NCBI RefSeq assembly: GCF_039851965.1
Contig: NZ_CP156674.1
Location: 930,001 to 994,000 of the forward strand
Origin: Pseudalkalibacillus hwajinpoensis
Lineage (GTDB): Bacteria; Bacillota; Bacilli; Bacillales; Guptibacillaceae
DNA length: 64,000 nucleotides
Reading direction: 5' to 3'
The translations under genes and the position numbers were made by a program. The notes beneath the pieces were generated by a model. It was not told where the DNA came from. It searched no databases and saw nothing but the letters and a program-made list of their open reading frames with translations. Positions 62,131 to 64,000 of the stretch are shown piece by piece; positions within the stretch are counted from its first letter, which is position 1, and every line of letters begins with the position of its first letter.

Positions 62131-63009
62131 ATGCATGATCGAAAACAACATGTCATTAAGATGGCTCATGAGCTTTTTATCGATAGAGGATTTCAAGGAA
62201 CTTCGATTCAGGATATTTTGGATTATAGTGGCATTTCGAAAGGGACGTTCTATAATTATTTTTCATCAAAGAATGAGCTATTAATCGCGCTCTTTAAGGC
62301 GCTTTATGAATCTATGGAAAACAGCAGAGATGAATTGCTCATTGGCCAGGATCCCTCTAACCTTGCTATCTTTATTAAACAAATCGAATTTCAGATGAAC
62401 ACGAATAAGAAAAATAAGCTGGTTACGCTTTTTGAGGAAGTATTTGTCTCTAATGATGAGGATTTAAAACAATTTCTTAAAGATGGACAAAAGAGGATGC
62501 TTCAGTGGGTGTTCAATCGTTTTCTCGAACTCTTCGGTGAGGAGAAGCGCCCATATTTACTCGATGCTTCCATTATGTTCCTAGGTATCCTGCATCATAA
62601 TGTAAAATATTATTCGGTCTCAAACGGTTCAAGCGCAGATATCTATCCAGTAGTTCGATATAGCGTAGAGCGAATGGTGAAGATTGTAGAAGATGCCTCT
62701 GCTTCAGGTGTTCAATTAAACAAACCAGAACAGATGGAAAACTGGTTTCCTGAAGGCATGCGTAGTGACCAGACCTTCCAGGCAAACCTTCTCAAAACGA
62801 TTGGTTCTCTGAAAGATAAGCTACAACCTAAAGAAAATTATTCAGAATCGATTGAGCGCTTGGATTTTGTGCAGGATGAACTCCTGCATTCGAAAAAATC
62901 ACGAAAATTCCTGATTGAAAGTGTGCTTTGTTCACTGAGGGAAGATCAGGCTCTTGATCAGAAAACTGTAGAAACGCTTGATTCTTTAGTAAACAGTTAT
63001 TTTGAGTAA
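62131..63009 (+). CDS. TetR/AcrR-family regulator
   Basis: A 292-residue repressor with N-terminal HTH (SIQDILDYSGISKGTFYNYF) and a larger than usual C-terminal ligand domain (about 200 residues). It probably represses the divergent DHA2 exporter from the TATAC sites. Start ATG with AAAGGTG upstream. Confidence 0.85.
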   Translation: MHDRKQHVIKMAHELFIDRGFQGTSIQDILDYSGISKGTFYNYFSSKNELLIALFKALYESMENSRDELLIGQDPSNLAIFIKQIEFQMNTNKKNKLVTLFEEVFVSNDEDLKQFLKDGQKRMLQWVFNRFLELFGEEKRPYLLDASIMFLGILHHNVKYYSVSNGSSADIYPVVRYSVERMVKIVEDASASGVQLNKPEQMENWFPEGMRSDQTFQANLLKTIGSLKDKLQPKENYSESIERLDFVQDELLHSKKSRKFLIESVLCSLREDQALDQKTVETLDSLVNSYFE

Positions 63010-63020
63010 GGAAAAGAGAG

Positions 63021-63048
63021 GAGGGGTCAGACACGTGTCTGACCCCTC
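63021..63048. repeat. GGGGTCAGACACGTG-type palindrome, copy 3 (perfect)
   Basis: GAGGGGTCAGACAC/GTGTCTGACCCCTC, a perfect 28-bp palindrome between convergent genes. It contains the TGA stop of the SRPBCC frame, so it supplies that protein's last residues (QTRV). Confidence 0.9.
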
Positions 63049-63504
63049 TTTAACGCTTCCTTTTCCACTCGTTCCATAAACTCCTGCACCACATTCATCT
63101 GATCCTTCGGTCTGCTTAGCTTGAGCATGGCTCTGCCAACGAAATTAACACCTTTGTTTTGCCCTTCATAAACAAATTTCGTGCTGTTCTTATCTAGCTT
63201 TTCTAGAGTGAAGCCCAGTGTGATTTCAAAGGCTTTCCCTAATACAAAGCTTATTCTTTTCACCTTGCTATCCTTATTATCTTCATAGGCCAGGGTTTCT
63301 ACTGTATAAGTCTCTAACCGTTTACCTTCACGATAGGTTTGACGATGTTTAGCTCCAACTTCATTTTCTTTCTTCTCAATTAATACATGTTCTTCAACCT
63401 TAGGCATGATTGTTTTAATATTCTCATTTACACACACACAAGAACAAACACCACACTGTTTCAATAGGAGCTTTAATCACTTTCTCCTCTTTCCAACTAA
63501 TCAT
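63027..63504 (-). pseudogene. SRPBCC-domain protein frameshifted in a TG dinucleotide repeat
   Basis: The beginning MISWKEEKVIKAPIETVWCL is the start of an SRPBCC/polyketide-cyclase-like protein and lies in one frame. After the (TG)5 run at 63431-63440 the frame must shift to continue NENIKTIMPKVEEHVL to QTRV at 63027. Adding one TG unit, or removing two, would restore the frame. The ATG (63504) overlaps the merR stop (ATGA), so it is translationally coupled. It has no known substrate. Confidence 0.7.
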
Positions 63505-63845
63505 TCATTTTCCTCCCTGCCAGATTCCAGAAATTCATCAATTTCAGTTATTTGAAGACGAAGGTCTTCGATTTGCACAAGTATATTAGCTCGTTTCTCG
63601 CACAGTAAATCTTCTAAATGCTCGAACGATTCGTCCTCCATTACAGATCTCATTTCCTGTATCGTAAACCCAAATCGTCGAAGTTTCACTAATAACAACG
63701 CTAGAAAATAACTACCATCATCGTAATACCGGTATTTGTTTTTCGGATCAGTAAAAGCCGGCTCCAATAAGTTCACTTCTGCGTAATAGCGCAGCGTCTC
63801 TTTACTCAATCCTGTTAACTGAACAAATTCACTTATCTTGTACAT
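63501..63845 (-). CDS. MerR-family transcriptional regulator
   Basis: A 114-residue regulator: HTH YKISEFVQLTGLSKETLRYY then LEPAFTDPKNKYRYYDDG, followed by a coiled coil (about 75-110). No effector domain of note. It is coupled to the SRPBCC frame (ATGA overlap) and may regulate it in response to a ligand. GGGGAGGT lies upstream of the ATG at 63845; the longer frame reading from 63893 has no support. Confidence 0.8.
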   Translation of the reverse strand: MYKISEFVQLTGLSKETLRYYAEVNLLEPAFTDPKNKYRYYDDGSYFLALLLVKLRRFGFTIQEMRSVMEDESFEHLEDLLCEKRANILVQIEDLRLQITEIDEFLESGREENE

Positions 63846-63889
63846 GTTTACCTCCCCATTCATCATAAACCGTGGGGTGCACCACTGAG

Positions 63890-64000
63890 TCAATCTAAAT
63901 TCTTCATGGGGTCAGACACGTGTCTGCCCCCATGAACCTTTCCTTCTCCTTTGCATGTAGGGCATTTCTTTTTCAGAAAAAATATTTTTAACGGTACATG
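63890..64000 (-). CDS. Possible C-terminus of a zinc-finger protein (partial)
   Basis: The open frame reads KKKCPTCKGEGKVHGGRHVS and ends DPMKNLD at TGA 63890. CPTCKGEG is a DnaJ-type zinc motif (CxxCxGxG). The start is outside the window. The palindrome copy 4 overlaps its 3' part, so the reading may be partly accidental. Confidence 0.3.
   Translation of the reverse strand, partial: HVPLKIFFLKKKCPTCKGEGKVHGGRHVSDPMKNLD
63906..63935. repeat. GGGGTCAGACACGTG-type palindrome, copy 4
   Basis: CATGGGGTCAGACAC/GTGTCTGCCCCCATG, 30 bases with one mismatch. It shares the core of the other three copies and lies just upstream of the merR gene. Confidence 0.85.

Overview
The window looks like chromosome from an endospore-forming Bacillaceae (low-GC Gram-positive). 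The evidence is a spore photoproduct lyase operon (splA-splB), a tricistronic GerA-type germinant receptor operon, a LysM/GH18 cortex-lytic enzyme, a sporulation-type sensor kinase, a stressosome RsbR-like protein, and strong AGGAGG-type ribosome sites with frequent GTG/TTG starts. Gene content and broken-gene density fit a free-living, alkaliphile- or marine-type Bacillus relative, but I cannot name the species. No rRNA, tRNA, CRISPR array, transposase or prophage was seen.

Layout. 1-9 kb: a truncated dicarboxylate symporter, a FusB-like EF-G-binding protein split by one amber codon, housekeeping hydrolases, an AbrB-family membrane protein, splAB, a probable 6S RNA and an AEC transporter. 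9-19 kb: a DUF2254 protein, asnB, a wrecked peroxiredoxin, DinB, a PhzF remnant, small Bacillus proteins, an orphan sensor kinase, a maltose acetyltransferase beside an alpha/beta-hydrolase remnant, and a TipAS-type MerR regulator. 19-24 kb: metE behind a tandem SAM-I plus cobalamin riboswitch leader, then a TetR/DHA2 efflux operon with two palindromic operators. 25-37 kb: a SulP transporter, a YaaH-like germination hydrolase, an XRE-cupin/DMT divergent pair, an AlaX-type editing protein, DUF proteins, a duplicated-domain lipoprotein, a peptidase S51 pseudogene and a site-2-protease-like protein. 37-42.6 kb: threonine synthase and cysJI behind a SAM-I riboswitch. 42.8-48.6 kb: a LacI-controlled alpha-glucoside operon (binding protein, two permeases, GH13 glucosidase, no ATPase). 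48.7-55.3 kb: a prolyl-aminopeptidase-like hydrolase, a frameshifted MBL hydrolase, an orphan tadC pseudogene, tandem yjzC-like genes, and an incomplete nitrite-reductase-type cluster. 55.5-64 kb: the GerABC operon, an RsbR paralogue, a second DHA2/TetR efflux pair, and a MerR/SRPBCC pair in which the second gene is frameshifted at a TG repeat.

How it fits together: sulfur and methionine supply (metE, cysJI) is governed here by RNA sensors of SAM and adenosylcobalamin; sugar import by a LacI repressor with two operators; two drug-efflux systems by TetR repressors. The most distinctive feature is gene decay: at least eight genes are broken, by single nonsense codons (FusB-like, tadC), by small-repeat slippage (peroxiredoxin, MBL, SRPBCC) or by larger erosion (PhzF, alpha/beta-hydrolase, peptidase S51). 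The most thought-provoking case is the peroxiredoxin, where UGA sits exactly at the catalytic cysteine codon and is followed by a hairpin with SECIS-like spacing, although a 4-bp duplication downstream argues for a pseudogene. Four copies of a GGGGTCAGACACGTG-type palindrome and two of a GTGGTGCCTGTCACCAC-type hairpin are dispersed at gene ends.
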